DNA of 64,000 nt from Trichopria drosophilae (Eukaryota > Arthropoda > Insecta > Hymenoptera > Diapriidae): the NCBI GenBank assembly GCA_030407085.1, contig CM059586.1, positions 85,495,501 through 85,559,500 on the forward strand, written 5' to 3'. Below are positions 34,605-48,500 of this stretch, in pieces (the first letter of the stretch is position 1; every line of letters begins with the position of its first letter). The translations under genes and the position numbers were made by a program. A model generated the notes under the pieces. The model worked only from the letters and a program-made list of their open reading frames with translations. It searched no databases and was not told the DNA's origin.

Positions 34605-36078
34605 CGCCGATAATTAATGGGAATCTTCTTAAGAATCTTCCTTCAAAAGAAGTCCGATTCCTAACTATTGTAATAAAAGCAATATTTAGGCTTCAATATT
34701 ATCCAAAACAATGGAAAGATGCCGAAATTATTGTCATACCTAAGCCTGGTAAAGCGCCAGAACTTGTCACGTCATACAGACCCATAAGCCTATTGCCAAT
34801 TATGTCCATTATCTGTGAAAAAATACTTTTAAAAAGACTGTATCCCATTATTCTGCAAAAGAAGATAATTCCAAATCATCAATTTGGATTTAGAAATCAG
34901 CATTCCACAATTGAACAAGTGAATGGGATAACCAAGCACGTAAAAGAGACCTTCGAAAAGAAAACCTATTGCTCTGCTGTTTTCCCAAATATTTCACAGG
35001 CATTTGATAAGGTCTGGCATATCGGACTGCTGTATAAATTAAAAAATACTTTCCACCTCAACACTATCAACTATTAAAATCATATCTAAGTGATAGAAAT
35101 TTTCACATCAAACTTGGTGACGTAATTACACAGAAGTATACCATAAAAGCTGGTGTTCCTCAAGGCAGCGTACTAGGACCCACGCTATATTTGATCTATA
35201 CATCTGATTTACCTACCACTCTAGATACAACCACGGCAACCTATGCAGACGACACCGCCATTTTATCTTCACAACGAAATGCTTTTAAAGCATCCGAAAC
35301 CCTACAGCTACACCTAAATAAAATCGAAACCTGGTCGAAGTTCTGGAGAATCCAAATTAATGAAAGTAAATCTATTCATACCACTTTTACGTTACGCAAA
35401 GACGACTGTCCTTCGGTACGCCTAAATCAAATACCATATTCCAATCACGTAAAATATCTTGGAATGAAATTAGATCGTAGGTTAACTTGGAAGGAACACA
35501 TTTGGTCAAAACGAAAACAATTAAACTTGAAGGTTAGGAAAATGTACTGGTTGCTTAATAAGAGTTCATCTCTTACATTAGAAAATAAACTACTTATATA
35601 CAAAACAATCATTAAACCAGTGTGGACATATGAGATACAGTTGTGGGGCACAGCGTCCTGGTCAAATATAGAAATCCTGGAAAGATTCCAATAAAAAATT
35701 CTAAGGCAAATAGTAGCTGCTCCTTGGTATGTTCCAAACGATATTATAAAAAAGGACTTGAAAATCCCTACCGTTAAAGAAGAAATCAGCAGATTTACTG
35801 CATCTTACAAGCAAAGGCTAAGGCTGCATCCAAATCAACTTGCTACAAACCTCCTAGAACGACCAAGTGCAGAATCTAGACTTAAAAAATACAGAACGCT
35901 ATAACTTCCATAGGTTCTAATTGACTTCGTGATGTTCTTTATTATTATCTTATAACACTAACTTGTTTCCTATGGGAAACCATGCGTTAGATTCAAGCAA
36001 TATGTAATGTAATATAAAATTTACTTAATGTTGTACAAACAGATTGTAAATAAAATTGGAGATAGTAAAAAAAAAAAA
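34605..36078 (+). pseudogene. Jockey-clade LINE, 5'-truncated, nearly intact reverse transcriptase
   Basis: Reads INGNLLKNLPSKEVRFL, WKDAEIIVIPKPGKAPE, SYRPISLLP, NHQFGFRNQHSTIEQV, SQAFDKVWH, AGVPQGSVLGPTLYLIYTSD, TYADDTAILS (catalytic YADD at 35242-35253), VKYLGMKLDRRLTWKEHI, YKTIIKPVWTYEIQLWGTAS and ILRQIVAAPWYVPN. These are the reverse transcriptase motifs of Jockey-type elements in order. One base is missing in the A-run near 35041-35046 and one TAA interrupts at 35692. Otherwise the frame is open to TAA near 35902. The 3' end has GTAAATAAAATTGG and a 12-A tail. ORF1, the endonuclease and the start of RT are absent: a typical 5' truncation. Confidence 0.88.
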
Positions 36079-36100
36079 TATGTAAGAATGAGATAATTAA

Positions 36101-36866
36101 CCCCTTCGCTGCGGCGAGAATTTCACAAAAAGTGCCAAAAATGCGGGAAAACAAATTTCGTTAAATTTTACTGTAACTTGGTGTATAGGAGCTTTTTGAG
36201 ACGTAGATTACGAATGGAGTCAGATTTCGAAAGTTTAAAATGGAGGATTCAATATGGCGGACAAATTTTTTAAATTCCAATCCTTTCGCTTGACACTGGT
36301 TACTCGGGGTTTTCGGGCTCGCTGATTACGAATCTAAGTCAGATTTAGAAAATCCAAATGGCGAATTCAATATGGCGGACAAATTTTATAAAATCCAAAA
36401 CCATAAAAATATATAAAAAAAGTGTAACAAAATAAATAAATAACAAATACTGTACTTTGAAGACCTTTCTCCAATCTCCTCGTGGTAAAGTGCGTAAGTA
36501 GTTATGGTGCATTGAAACTATGGGGGAAGCTTAACATCATTTTTTTTAGATTTCAATAGATTTCGTTAATATATTTACCTGTACGATGTTATAGTTCCTG
36601 ACAAAGATTTTTAAAAATCGTAAAAAAACATATTTTAAGAACTTGTGTCTTTTTTTTGACATCTTTTTTTGATATCATGTTTTTGAAAAATGGCAACGCC
36701 ATATTGTTCGGTATGCCTTAGACTGTCTAGAAATGGTCCAGTTTTTAAATTGGATACATTATTGACTTCGTTAGAGTAATTTCTGTCATGACAAAGATTT
36801 GCATTTTTGCCGCAGTGCGAGAAAAGTCCTAAATGACAAAGATCATTGTCATCCGCACGGAAGGGG
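36101..36866. mobile_element. TTAA-flanked element with CCCCTTC ends
   Basis: The left end CCCCTTCGCTGCGG and right end, complement of CCCCTTCCGTGCGG, are flanked by TTAA at 36097-36100 and 36867-36870. It carries two copies of the ATGGCGGA / TACTCGGGGTTTTCGGGCTC repeat (36190-36395). It starts 22 bases after the LINE poly-A. The minus frame at 36635-36994 crosses its border and shows no transposase motif. Confidence 0.6.
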
Positions 36867-36870
36867 TTAA

Positions 36871-37465
36871 AGGTCATTTCGAACGAATGTAAGATCTGTG
36901 TTGTATCACTTTGTGCGGAAATGCGGTGGACGGTGGTTTGGCGTTTTCCCTTCAGGAATTCACACGAGGGGCATTTTTTTGTATGTTCAATCAATATTTT
37001 TCAACTTCTACGAATGTCTTTCTTTCATACGATGTATAATTTTCGGAATGGAACTTCAAGCTTTCTATCGTTCTTTTGACCCCATCCGCGCCCTACCGCT
37101 CGGCTTAGTCATAGTTTCATGGGGCGGTCTGAGTAAAGTAATTTCATACTTTATGAAATCGTCGAACTTAGTAATTGACTGTTTACTTCTCATACTACCT
37201 AGTTCTCCACCTCTAATTCAATCAAGACATTTGACCTCCAAAAATCATTACAACAGATTGAAATTTTGTGTACACGTCATGCACCAGACCCTTAAAAATA
37301 TAGTAAGAAGTTTACCACTTCTACTCCCGAAAACTACTCTCGTAGGGGGGGGGGGGGACATCGATTTACAATAAACGTGGTAATGAAATGTTTTTCTTAA
37401 AAATCACTTCAGCTATAAGAAATATTTTAATAAAACGCAAACCAGCAAAAATTTTCGTATCAATA
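36871..37465. other. Unassigned stretch with a G10 run
   Basis: A 158-residue open frame (36898-37374) covers most of it, but its product (hydrophobic start, SSPPLIQSRH, ending VGGGGDIDLQ) matches no family I know. The G-run at about 37347-37356 makes a slippage artefact possible. Not called as a gene. Confidence 0.35.
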
Positions 37466-37573
37466 CCCTGCAAACACAAAAGTAACAGGCTATGTAACAA
37501 CTATGTAACATTTATGTAACAATGTAACCATTACATAAATATTACATAATTGTTACTTTCCGTGTTTGCAGGG
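37466..37573. mobile_element. ~108-bp palindromic MITE, copy 2
   Basis: CCCTGCAAACACAAAAGTAA to TTTGCAGGG with TA on both sides. Same family as 3531-3637, from which it differs at about a dozen positions. Confidence 0.75.
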
Positions 37574-40500
37574 TAGCGCTATTCTGAGGACGCCATTTTG
37601 TAATTTAAATCGTAATATTGACCAATTTTTAGTAAAACTCATTATACCATAGGATTCTGAGGCGTTATTGAGTTTTTATTTTCAATTAAGTAGTTATTTA
37701 AAAAATGGAAAGTGATATGGAATAAAGAGCAATTTGAGGAGTCATACAACATGGCAAGTTGTTTCGTTGATTTTTTAACAAATATTATGTCGTTTTTTAA
37801 CATATAAATTTTTTGTAAATAATCAGCGAAACAATTTTCCATGCTGGCTGACTCCTCAAATGGCTCGTTATTTTCAGTTTTTTTGTGAATTATAATAAAG
37901 TGACATTTTCACTTTGACATACCCTTTAAAAAAACGCTGTTTAATAAAGTGCATTTTCAGTTTTAGGAGAGTGGTCCGATTGGCACTATATCTAAAAGTG
38001 CGATTTCACTGTTATGCAGTGAGTTTTCACTTAATGGATTTTAGAGTGAAAAAATCATGAATTTATTACTTATAATACGTAAAAAACACATGTAAATAAA
38101 TTGAAACAAAATGCCCATTATATCTACGTGAAAGTACATTTCAAGATGAACAATTTAATTTTTTATTTATTACTGTACGATATATACTAACCGAATTATG
38201 GAGTTTTAACATTTTCAATTCTCATGAAACTCAAAATTTTGAAAAAATCTCCCTCGGTCAGGAATGGTTTTAAAAATCTGAAATAATTTGACTACACTTA
38301 TTTCGCCGAAATGTATCCATAAAAAAATTACTAAGGAAATCGATTTTTCGAGCTGATGATTTGGCATGGAATTTCCCATATATATATGTCGTTTATTTTT
38401 TCATTTCAATAAGATAATTATCTTATTCTTTAGAATCTTCTTGTTTACACACGGAGTAAACAGCTCCAAAGCACTTGAAAATATTATAATTTGTTTATAA
38501 ATAAAAAAATCAAACTACAATCCTGGGGGAAAGCGAATAATAAGATTAAATGTTCCACTAACAATAACGTGGAGACTTGTAATATTCTTAGCATGCGACA
38601 TGATTGCAGATGCAACAAACGTAAAATTGCCTTTCAAATGCGCTTTAACCGGACCAAACGACGATTAAATTCACTTTCAATTTGGAGTAATGCCAAAAAC
38701 GTATTATTTCAGATTGCGTCTCAGTTAAATTGCACACTTCACGAAATACTTACGGAAAATTGAATTCTACGGAAAATAACCAATGGAATTTTGATCTAGA
38801 CTCTAATCATTCCCAACAAGCATACTTTCCGGAAAATGAATAATTTTATAAGAAACACAATAACGTCCAGAATGCACGTTCTCTCGAAGATACAAATTTC
38901 ACTGCATATTACATACGTAAATCAATTTACAGATGGTTTAAAAGATTCCTTATTTGCTATTTTCAAGGGTGCTCTTTTAGATGATGTTTTCCAAATTAGA
39001 AGAAAATGAAGTATTTACACCTATGATTTTGACGCAAATATGTGAAAAAAACATATTTGGAGGGGGGATTTTTTGTTTAAATTTCAGTTTTCATCTAGAT
39101 ATTAGGAATTTGGAACTTCACCTTGTCAATCAATGCTCGACATGCAGTAAAATTAGTTTGTTTTCAAAGCTTCACAGAAAAAATAAGACTAAGAATCAGC
39201 AACCTCATATTAAAATTATTTATTAAGTATACTCTGGTTAATTAACAAGTATACAAAAACTCCGACGATTATTTTGCCTTTGACAAGCGAAGTATCGTTT
39301 CCGAAATATTGATTCATGCTTCAAACGATGGCGCTTGCCAAAAAACTTAATTTGACACGCTTAACCTCACTTTTCTCGAAAATGAGATGTGTCAAGATAA
39401 TTGTGCCAGTGATATCCTTTTCTGCACGGAAAAATACTCAAAACTATTTAAAGGCAAATAAAAAGTAAGATTTTGTCGATTAGTATTGTAAGGCTTCATT
39501 TGTTTGCTTGGAAATTAATTTTTCAGAAAGAACTCTTTTGTAACTCTTAAAGTAAATGTCCCAATTACTGATCAGTGTACGGTACCTGCCCACCCATTAA
39601 GGTTTCTTGTTTATTACTAAATGTCAAATATATATAACATACATTTTTAGGTAGCAATTTTCTTCCAATTATAATTCACTGTGTTCAATGATGTATTATC
39701 GGAATCAATTTCAATTGATGTATTATTTTTAACAAACAAAAATGTCTTTAAATGTTAGCTGTCAAACATAGCACGAGTGTCAGTTCATTTCTTATGGTAT
39801 TTCTAAGATATGTTCGAGACTACCTAACAATAAGCCGACAATTATTTGAAAAATAAGAGGACCAGAAAAATCTTGCCCGACGAGTAGGGTGTAACAAAGA
39901 AAATGTAATAAGGAAAATTCGTATTTAAATTTTTTTGTGGCTGTATTTCTTTTTTTAAAAGGTGAAAAATAAATATTGTATTCTTTACAGGCACATTTTT
40001 GTAGTTTCATTAAAATTATAGATAGAAAATAGTACTATGATTTAGAAAACAATATATGTATAAATGTATATGCTCATGTCGTGTTTATTTATAATATTTT
40101 GGTCCGATGAATATTTTTAAAATTATTTCTGAAAACCCACTCTGAAAATGACATTTTTAACAGTTTCTTTCAAGATGTCGGTATTAATATGAAAGATGGA
40201 CAAATTTTATTATCATGTTCATAACCCGGAGGTAAAAAAAAGTTAAAATAGTTTATTATACTTATTTGTTTTAGCTGCTGTAAAACTTCTGAAGTTATAC
40301 CAACAATTTTTTTTTCATTTTTTGTATACATCAAAAAACAACTTTGTTAAAAAATGATTGGTACCACCCTTTTTTTACTCCTTAAAATCCCCCCAAAAAA
40401 TACAAGGTTCAGGGCGGATTGATGTGCTATCAACAGGAAAATTTGCTTTTACGATATGAAATATTAAAAGTTTGAGAAAATTCCTCACGGATAATCACAT

Positions 40501-42232
40501 TTGCTACAGATGGACCATTTCTTCGTAAAGTCCAAATTGCTCATTCCAGACGTTCTTCATATAAAATTTGATTAAATAAACATTACGAGGACTATACGAT
40601 AGTATTTAACATTATTCAAATTCACACGGCGAATTTCAGTCACACAAGGCGTATTACTTTCTTTTATATAAATTATATCATTTTTTTAGTCATGTTATTG
40701 TCTAATATATTTTTTAATAATTTGTTCCTGGCAAGGTATAGAAAAATAGTCGAATTTTTATTTGGTATAATTAAATTATTTATATTATTATTCTTAGAGG
40801 AAAGTGGTCCTATATTGATTCCTCCATGTTTCTTATAGATAGCGTTGCTCTTTGGAATTGACGGTATTATCACTAGAGCAGTCAGAATGTCGACAATTTG
40901 GTCAAAAATTTCGTCCGCACATCTCATTTTATTCTAAGATTATTATGTCCAGGAATAATATGATCTTAATGTCAGACAAGTCATACTATTCTTTTTGTGC
41001 CCTTTCTCTGTAAAATCCTGTTTTTGGTTCTAGTTTTGAGTTTTTTTTTCTGTAAAAGCAACATGAAAATCCCTGTTTTTTTGCAGATTTATATTTCGCG
41101 GAGCAGAATACATAAAAATAGTGTACTCTTAACTTGAGGTAAGTCGTATTCTCTTACATTTAAACCTTTATCACTAAAAAACAAAAACGGTTTTACGGTC
41201 GCAACTTCAGATGAATAGATTTTTCTTATTTGTGAACCTGTGTAATGACTTTTGAGGACAATTACACAGGTTTGTTTCAGAAATAGGACAGACATTCAGA
41301 AAAAGAGACGTGAATTGAGGAAAAATAAAAATGAAATGTAAAAAACAAACGGCAAAATAAAAAAACAATATCGAAATGGAAATTAAACTACAGTCCTTGA
41401 TTATGTAATTAACAGATGAATTTGGTTTTCTTTAGCAAAAACATGGAAGTATATATTTGATAATAATGTACAACATGTCAATAAATTTAATATCATATTG
41501 TTTTAGTTAGTAATAAATTAACGCCTGATTTTTGAGTTTCACAACTTTTTACCATGCGCTAAAAAAAATAGGGGATAGGTTATGGACCACCTATTTGGAA
41601 AATGATGAAAACGTAGAAATTTAGCTATTTTTGAATCCCAAAAACCACGTCCTTGTACCTTCTCGTCAACCAACAAGGAGTACCGCTAAATTAAAAATTA
41701 TAAATTTGGAGTAACATATTAAAATGCCGATCTGAAATTTAATATCCGTTATATACTCAGAATGATTTACCTACAATATTATACAATAAAATAAATACAC
41801 CAAATATAAATTAAATGTTATATTAATCCTTTTCACTGAGAATTCAATTAGATTATATTTCACATTCATTTTATTGAAATTGTTCGTCTCCTTTGGTAAT
41901 GCTATATAATTCTGCAGTTCAGGGTAGAGAAAGGCATTGTTGAAATATAGATTGAAGTTGATAAAGATCATGTCGACGGTGCTTTCGCTCGAAGTACATG
42001 CTATCTTGGGATGCTGAAAGTCAGCGTATTTATCAAGAATTATGAAATATAATTCGACCAAGATACTCGAGTGTTGCTAGAGAAAAGAAATGGCACCACA
42101 AATTCATAAATATTAAAGCATTAAGCAATAATGCCAACTTTAACCACCAGATACCCCTCATAGAAATTCATCTCATTTTTATTAGATTTAGTACATCTTC
42201 TGGCCAAACTAAGTGGATCTTCTGAGCTCGAT
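37574..42232. other. 4.7 kb AT-rich, no gene recognised
   Basis: Open frames up to 90 residues are Lys/Asn/Phe-rich and typical of AT-rich chance frames. A single element end TTTGGCATGGAATTTCCC lies at about 38362-38380 (related to the ends of 4922-6627). No RNA gene seen. Confidence 0.5.
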
Positions 42233-42242
42233 GTCTTAATGA

Positions 42243-42461
42243 ACTTTTTTTTTATATTATTTTACGTCGACTTTTGTGAACCCAAATGGGACTAAATCAC
42301 GACGGGACCTACAGTTTATGAAGGTGGAATCCGAACCACCTGAGCTTGGCGTTATTAGACACTTATAAACAAATATAGAGGTGTCCCGATGACAGATTGC
42401 AGAGGTCGGGATCGAACCAGGGTTTTCTGATTACGAAGCCGATACGCTCCTAACTGATCCC
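42243..42461 (-). mobile_element. tRNA-derived SINE with perfect 10-bp target duplication
   Basis: Flanked by GTCTTAATGA on both sides (42233-42242 and 42462-42471). Read on the minus strand it starts GGGATCAGTTAGGAGCGTAT, has an anticodon-like loop CTTCGTAATC and a perfect B-box GGTTCGATCCC (42408-42418), then a non-tRNA body, and ends CGTAAAATAATATAAA plus an A-run. Head text resembles Met/Thr-type tRNAs. The intact duplication indicates a recent insertion. The 3' end matches that of the LINE at 21733-24030. Confidence 0.85.
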
Positions 42462-42471
42462 GTCTTAATGA

Positions 42472-44324
42472 TCTAATAATGATATTACGTTCAGAAAATC
42501 CTCATAATTTGACGCATCTGACTTCTTATAGAAAACATTATGAGATCATTTTAAACTGATCTTTTATTCTGATGTCCGGGTTGTTACAAAACTGTCCACA
42601 TATTGGATAAAATTAAATTGACTAAAAAACTTGTCTTTAAATCTTCCTTAATAACTGTTCAGCAAAAATATTCAAAACATGTATAAAATAACCGTGGATT
42701 GAAAACAGGCGCATGCCAAGGGATTTGTTTGCGAACCCTATGTTGTTTACATTTCACGGTTATTATTCTTGTCCACTATCTGCAGTTCTTGGAAAAATTG
42801 TATCTTGCTATTAAATTAGAAAACAATAATCAGTTTCTTTCCAACATTCGCTTAGTCTGGATCGTTCCACCGCTTGGTGTAACTTTTGTGATTAGGTCAC
42901 TCCGTTCTGTGTACAATTAAAGTTTTTTTTGCAGCGAGTGAGCTATAGATACTGATGAAATTATTATAAAAAATCAGTAAAAGTTGAAGTGTCACCAATC
43001 ACATTTTGTCGACCACTCTGATTTAAATTGAGTAATATAATATTTTTCGGATTTCCGGCCCTAATGCAGAGTCTCCACGTTTTCACTAAAGCGTTTTCAC
43101 AGTCAGCGTACAACATGTCCATTTATTTACTCACGCTTATTGCACATATTTCGATCTCTTGAATTCGAATTTCGAGGTTCGAATATCCTAAAGTGCTGGA
43201 AACATCGTTTAAATTAAATTAGCAATTTAAAGAAAAAATAACAATTTTCAAAAAGATATTCTAGATGTCGAAAGAATGTTAGGGAGACTACATTTGGTAT
43301 CTGATTAGAGAAACATTTTTAGAGAAATACAAAAGGTAGAGCAAGTGCCAACATTAGTTCTGTTCGGTTGATGTAATATTTAAAGTGAAAAACGAAGTAA
43401 ATAAATGTGTTCTATGTAGTTAAAAAACAATAAAAAGGTCTATTGACAGACCCTAAAGCAAAACTTTGTAAAATATTGTATGCGTTCTTTAAATCATGTA
43501 AATCAAATTAAATGTATAAATATATGTAAAGTTGATGTAATACAATAAATGCAAAATAATCTCGCTATAGAGATTAAAACTGCATAAAAAAAGGAGCCTT
43601 AAAAATTTGATTTTGGTATGTGCACTCAATTCCTCATATCTCCGAAATTTATCCATATATTATCTGCTGCAACAGCTAGTTTTCTTCCTGAAAGAATAGC
43701 CTATGCATAAAGAAAAAAGAAACTGGATATAATTTGATGTTTTCTATTTTTGCATGGCATTAGAATTAATTTTTTATTTATATTTTGGTTATTTAAAAAA
43801 TGGATTCTTCTTATTTTGGTCCGTAAAATTTAAACTACTCAAGAGATTAAGAAAACGTATGGATATGTTTGTTGGGGACTTAATTACCTTTAATTTCAAG
43901 TTTTGTTCGACCCAATTGAACTTTTTTACTCCATATCGGACGCAGAATGTGAAGCTACTTCAGAAAAAAACGAAACAAATTTTAACGTTTTTTAGTTTTG
44001 TGGATCAAAATACATCAGGAAAACATGTACATTTTTGAATCTAAGCACCATCTAGTGCTCTATATTTTTTACAAACGAATCCATGTGATTTGTCAAACTT
44101 TGTAGACTTTTTTTTTCAAAATGTGCATTATAACATTTGTTTAAATACTGTCGGTACAACGAAACTGTATATGATTATCTTAGGAATTTATTATTGTTAT
44201 GTTGGCTTATAATTGCATTAAGCAATTGCATACTTTTTTATAATTGTAAGCAAATTTAAAAAATGTTTGCAATGATTTTCAGAATTTTGATTCATGAAAG
44301 AATTTTTTTTGAGAAAGAAGTATA
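42472..44324. other. AT-rich stretch, no gene recognised
   Basis: Short frames only (up to 94 residues at 43754-44038, Phe/Lys-rich, no domain). No repeat ends identified. Confidence 0.45.
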
Positions 44325-45571
44325 TGGGCAAATCTCTAGAACTTTTAAACTGTGGAGTCCTGTGACACTACTTGAACGTCATTGCTTTCACACAAATGCT
44401 ATATTTTTTTTATACATCAAGATATCATAAATAAAAAGCTTGATGAATTTCGAAGTCACCCGACGTTACAGAGACGCTCTATAATTATTTATAGATAAAA
44501 CAATAATGAAATTTCATGCGTCCCTTGCATGTTTTTTTTTACTCTTATGAGTATTGTATTTGCGCCGCGTGAGTTAACCTTGTGTTTTTTGCGCGAAATG
44601 GAGGCAAACATCTCATAAAGCAATATATTCATATGAATTATATGTGCCACACATTTAATTGTATAGAGTGAGCCTACAGTACCCGTCCCTTGAATTTCGT
44701 AAATTCTAAACTTATTTAAACTTGTTTATTTATTATCCGCGCCGTCTTAGAAATCGAATATTTATTGTTTTTGGTTATTAAAGGACACAATAATAAAGTG
44801 TTTGACACTTTACTCATTTGTGTGCGCCTTAAACTGTTGATGTTATCCAAGTGTAAACATACATTCCAAAAACGTGCCAATTTCAGAAAATTGACTATTT
44901 TTCGTGGCACATTCAAAATATCGCCAATATCAAGTTGTTGTTCGGTGTGCTGGTAAGTAAATACCTTATATAAGTATGTAAAGTGCGCGGCATTCTTATA
45001 TTTCACATATTTTCAAAGTTATTGAAAGAACTATTTATAAAGTCGTAATTTAACGATGAATTAAACACTGTAAGCTTAGTAACATTGTGGTCAGAAACTA
45101 AAAGTATGTTTATTCAGATAAAATTTGGTGTTCTTTATGTGTTTAAAGAAAAACAATTCTTTATTATACTTGTTTAAGCACTGTGTTTCAAATTAGAGCT
45201 ATTGTAAAACAAAATATGTATTTCGAGTCTATGTATAAGTGATAACCCGGGAAAAAATGAATCATATATGGATCATATATGAACCATTCTTCAACTCTCA
45301 CATAAGTGATATTTTTAAAAAATTGGGTGGAAATGCGTTATTTAATTATTAACCTTTCAAAAAATCAAAATTTCAAGCTCATCCCGGTGGTCAATATTTT
45401 GGACATTGTACCGCAAAGTTTTAATGCCGTTGAGTAAAAAGGATGCACGAGCGTACATTTTTACTTCTTATGTAGATATGAATACATATACCCAACGCCA
45501 ATGTTGTGCTTGAAGTTTAAAAAAAAAATTTCTTGAGAGGCTGAAATTTAAAAGTTCCAGAGATTTGCCCA
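44325..45571. mobile_element. Inverted-repeat element, ~27-bp ends, TA-flanked
   Basis: TGGGCAAATCTCTAGAACTT at the left is inverted at the right with one mismatch. TA lies on both sides (44323-44324, 45572-45573). About 1.25 kb with no transposase; the 96-residue minus frame at 44716-45006 has no motif. It holds a small palindrome at 45255-45290 (repeated ATCATATATG). Confidence 0.6.
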
Positions 45572-48500
45572 TATGTTATTATTTTATATATACAATTACA
45601 TTGAGATATTTTTGTATCGTTTCCGCTAATTATTTTAAATATTACAATACGTATCGCATATCTTCAACTATATTTATTTTAATGCTGTTTTTCATCAGAG
45701 CAGATTACAATTTCATAATTGTGTACAATCACAAATTATTAAAATAGCTGAAATTAACATAGTTTTAATGCCAATAACTTTTCGTAATTTTGCCCACATA
45801 CTGCAAGTTGGTAACATTTCTTTGTATACAACATCGACATCCAAATGATATTTACTTAATTCTGAAGGAAAACATAATTAACCACGAAAATCGATTTTGT
45901 TCGTGGCGTCGGAAATAGGGCGGTCGAAATGGAATTAGTGAGTAGAAAATCAAGGTCAAGGTATTCGAAGACCTCTGGTCTGCAGCATTAGTTTTAGTGT
46001 CGTCATCTTCATTTGTAATTTTAGGGAGTTTAAATCTTCATTCACCATATTTTATTTATGCCATAAAAGTTATTTCAAGCTTTACGTGATTTGTTGGGTT
46101 TTAGCGACTTGTGTCGTAATGCAAAATATATTTTATTCATCCAAGATTTATTACTGTGTAATTTACAATGTCATTTTTCTTTTTGATGAAACTTTTGTTA
46201 TTAAAATGTTGTAAACAATCATATACATTTAAATGAGATTTCAGTAATAATATTACTCAATTTAAGTAATGTTGATGCCGAAGGTACGCAGGTAAAAAAT
46301 ATTGCCAAACGATTGGTCTGATATTGACAAGGTATAGTTTGAACTATTTTATTAATCTAACAAATTAAAGAATTCAATCGTCTAATTCGAAGATATCGCC
46401 CCTTACTATCACGGGACTAAATATTATATTAAAAAATATTATAATCAAAAATATTATGTTCATTTTGTGACCATACTCGCAAATACGAATGAATTTGATG
46501 ATATTGTGTACATTTGTTGTATCGAAATTCTTTGAATTTGATTAATATTTACAAATATGTATTAGTTTCAGTGATTGTTCGGTTAAAGTCATGCGGTTAC
46601 ATTTTGCGTTGAGTTAGAAGGGTAAAAAATTGCTTCTCCACGAGAGTTAATTGTTTAATAGATTACAAGTAAATGCGTTGAGAAATGTTGTATGGAGATG
46701 TGTAGAATATACTTCCGCAGTAAAAATTACAAGTGCCTTGCTACTACAACATCGGATGATCCTGTAGATGTTGCAGTGTTATATATTTGTGTATATAAAT
46801 ACATTATTTGTAATGTGTGATAAAGCGATTATTATTCGTATTTTATCAGTGGTAGATCATGCGCACTAAATTAATATTCATATTTTCAATAAAATAATAT
46901 TTTTTTCAAATAATATTTTGGAATGATATTGTGTCTAACAATATTTTGTCCTGTAAGGTAAAATTGATTCTAAACATTAATGTTAAAGTGTGTCATGCTC
47001 AAACTGCAGAAGTTATGCTGTAACAATTTATCGATGAATAACGGCGGCAATTAAACAAATTTAGAAATGTATTTCATCTGCTCCATTTATTAAGTACATA
47101 TATTAAAAATATGAAAAAAGCATATATTTCCAGATTTTCTCGTTTAAACACAGATGAACAAAACGAGGCCAATCTTCATACGCAGAAACAGGACTGTACT
47201 TTTGTAAAGAGTTTTGATGCGCTAAACCCAAAACTGGCACAGTAGTATTCTATCACGTGATTTTAAGATATCTTAAACTGAAAGTGCAAAACAGACTGTT
47301 TTTGTCTATTTTCGGTAAGTGTGGCAGAACAACAATTTTGTTCGCAACTAGCAGAATGCAGTTTAAGTACTATTCATAAGCTTTAAAATGCTCTTGTAAT
47401 AATTCCGAATTGAGTTTTTTTCATCGAGTTATCGGAGGCTTTGTCAAGGCACGATTATGATTTTATGAGCTTTTAGGTTAGGATATTTCAAAATCTTGAT
47501 TTTGCTACTAGATTTTTCAGCACATTGGAACCCTTCAGAAAAGCTTACTCAGGTTTCTGATGAACGCATATTAATTTGGTTTTTACCAGATTCAGCACAT
47601 CGAAAACCTTCGAAAAAGTATAGTCCTATAATTTTGTTGGTCTGTGTTATCAGTGAAATTGATTAATTGATGAGTTCGCAATTATGCAAGAATTTTCAAT
47701 TTATTATTATTTACATATTCATTGCGCAATCCTGGGTCTACCTTTAATTTATTTATATAATCCCAATGTTTCCAATTTTTTTATTATTTTTGGTTATCTG
47801 GAGAAATGCGTCTGAATAATATAAGCTAAGTTTTGAGGCAAGAGGTCCTCTTCAAGAACTTCCTGAGCCGATTTGATCGATGCAGCTTTATTTCTATTTA
47901 ATGATTTCATTACCTGTTTTTGCATAAACCGTTAGCATAAAATAATAGGGCACGGAACTTTACTTTTAAAACATTGCATGCGTCCACCGTCTATTTTAAA
48001 CCCAATGCTACATGAGACGCAGGATAGTTTAATGAATTTTAACTTATTTCAAAATTATACACTGCAAGAAATGTTTGTTTACAGTTAATCTAATAACTTC
48101 ATACTAAAGATAACAGAATTTAGATTAGGATCTTAAGGTAAGATACTTTCTTCCGAAGTTACCGTGATCTGATATTCGGTTAAATTTGTTATGTTAATGG
48201 TTAATATAAGAGTTTTAAATATTAATGTTGGGATCGTTACGTGACATATTTACGCGTTTACAGTTTCACCAAAACAGAGGTAAACAAACATACAGACGCA
48301 GTCATTCGATTTTTTGCGAATTTTTCGACGCATTGTTGATATGGGCAGTTCAAACTACAGACTTTAATGTAAGATTTATTAACATTAAAATATTAAATAT
48401 TAAAATATATCAGTTAATATACAATAACATTACTGACATGCAGGTAAGTGCTGGCATTTTCCACTCAAAGTCACCTGTTGTTTTTAACTTTACAGTTACT

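Noticed and set aside
36898..37374. 158-residue plus-strand open frame, one of the longest in the window
   Set aside because: No recognisable domain, unusual composition, starts inside or near a TTAA element border and ends in a G10 run. Treated as a chance frame.
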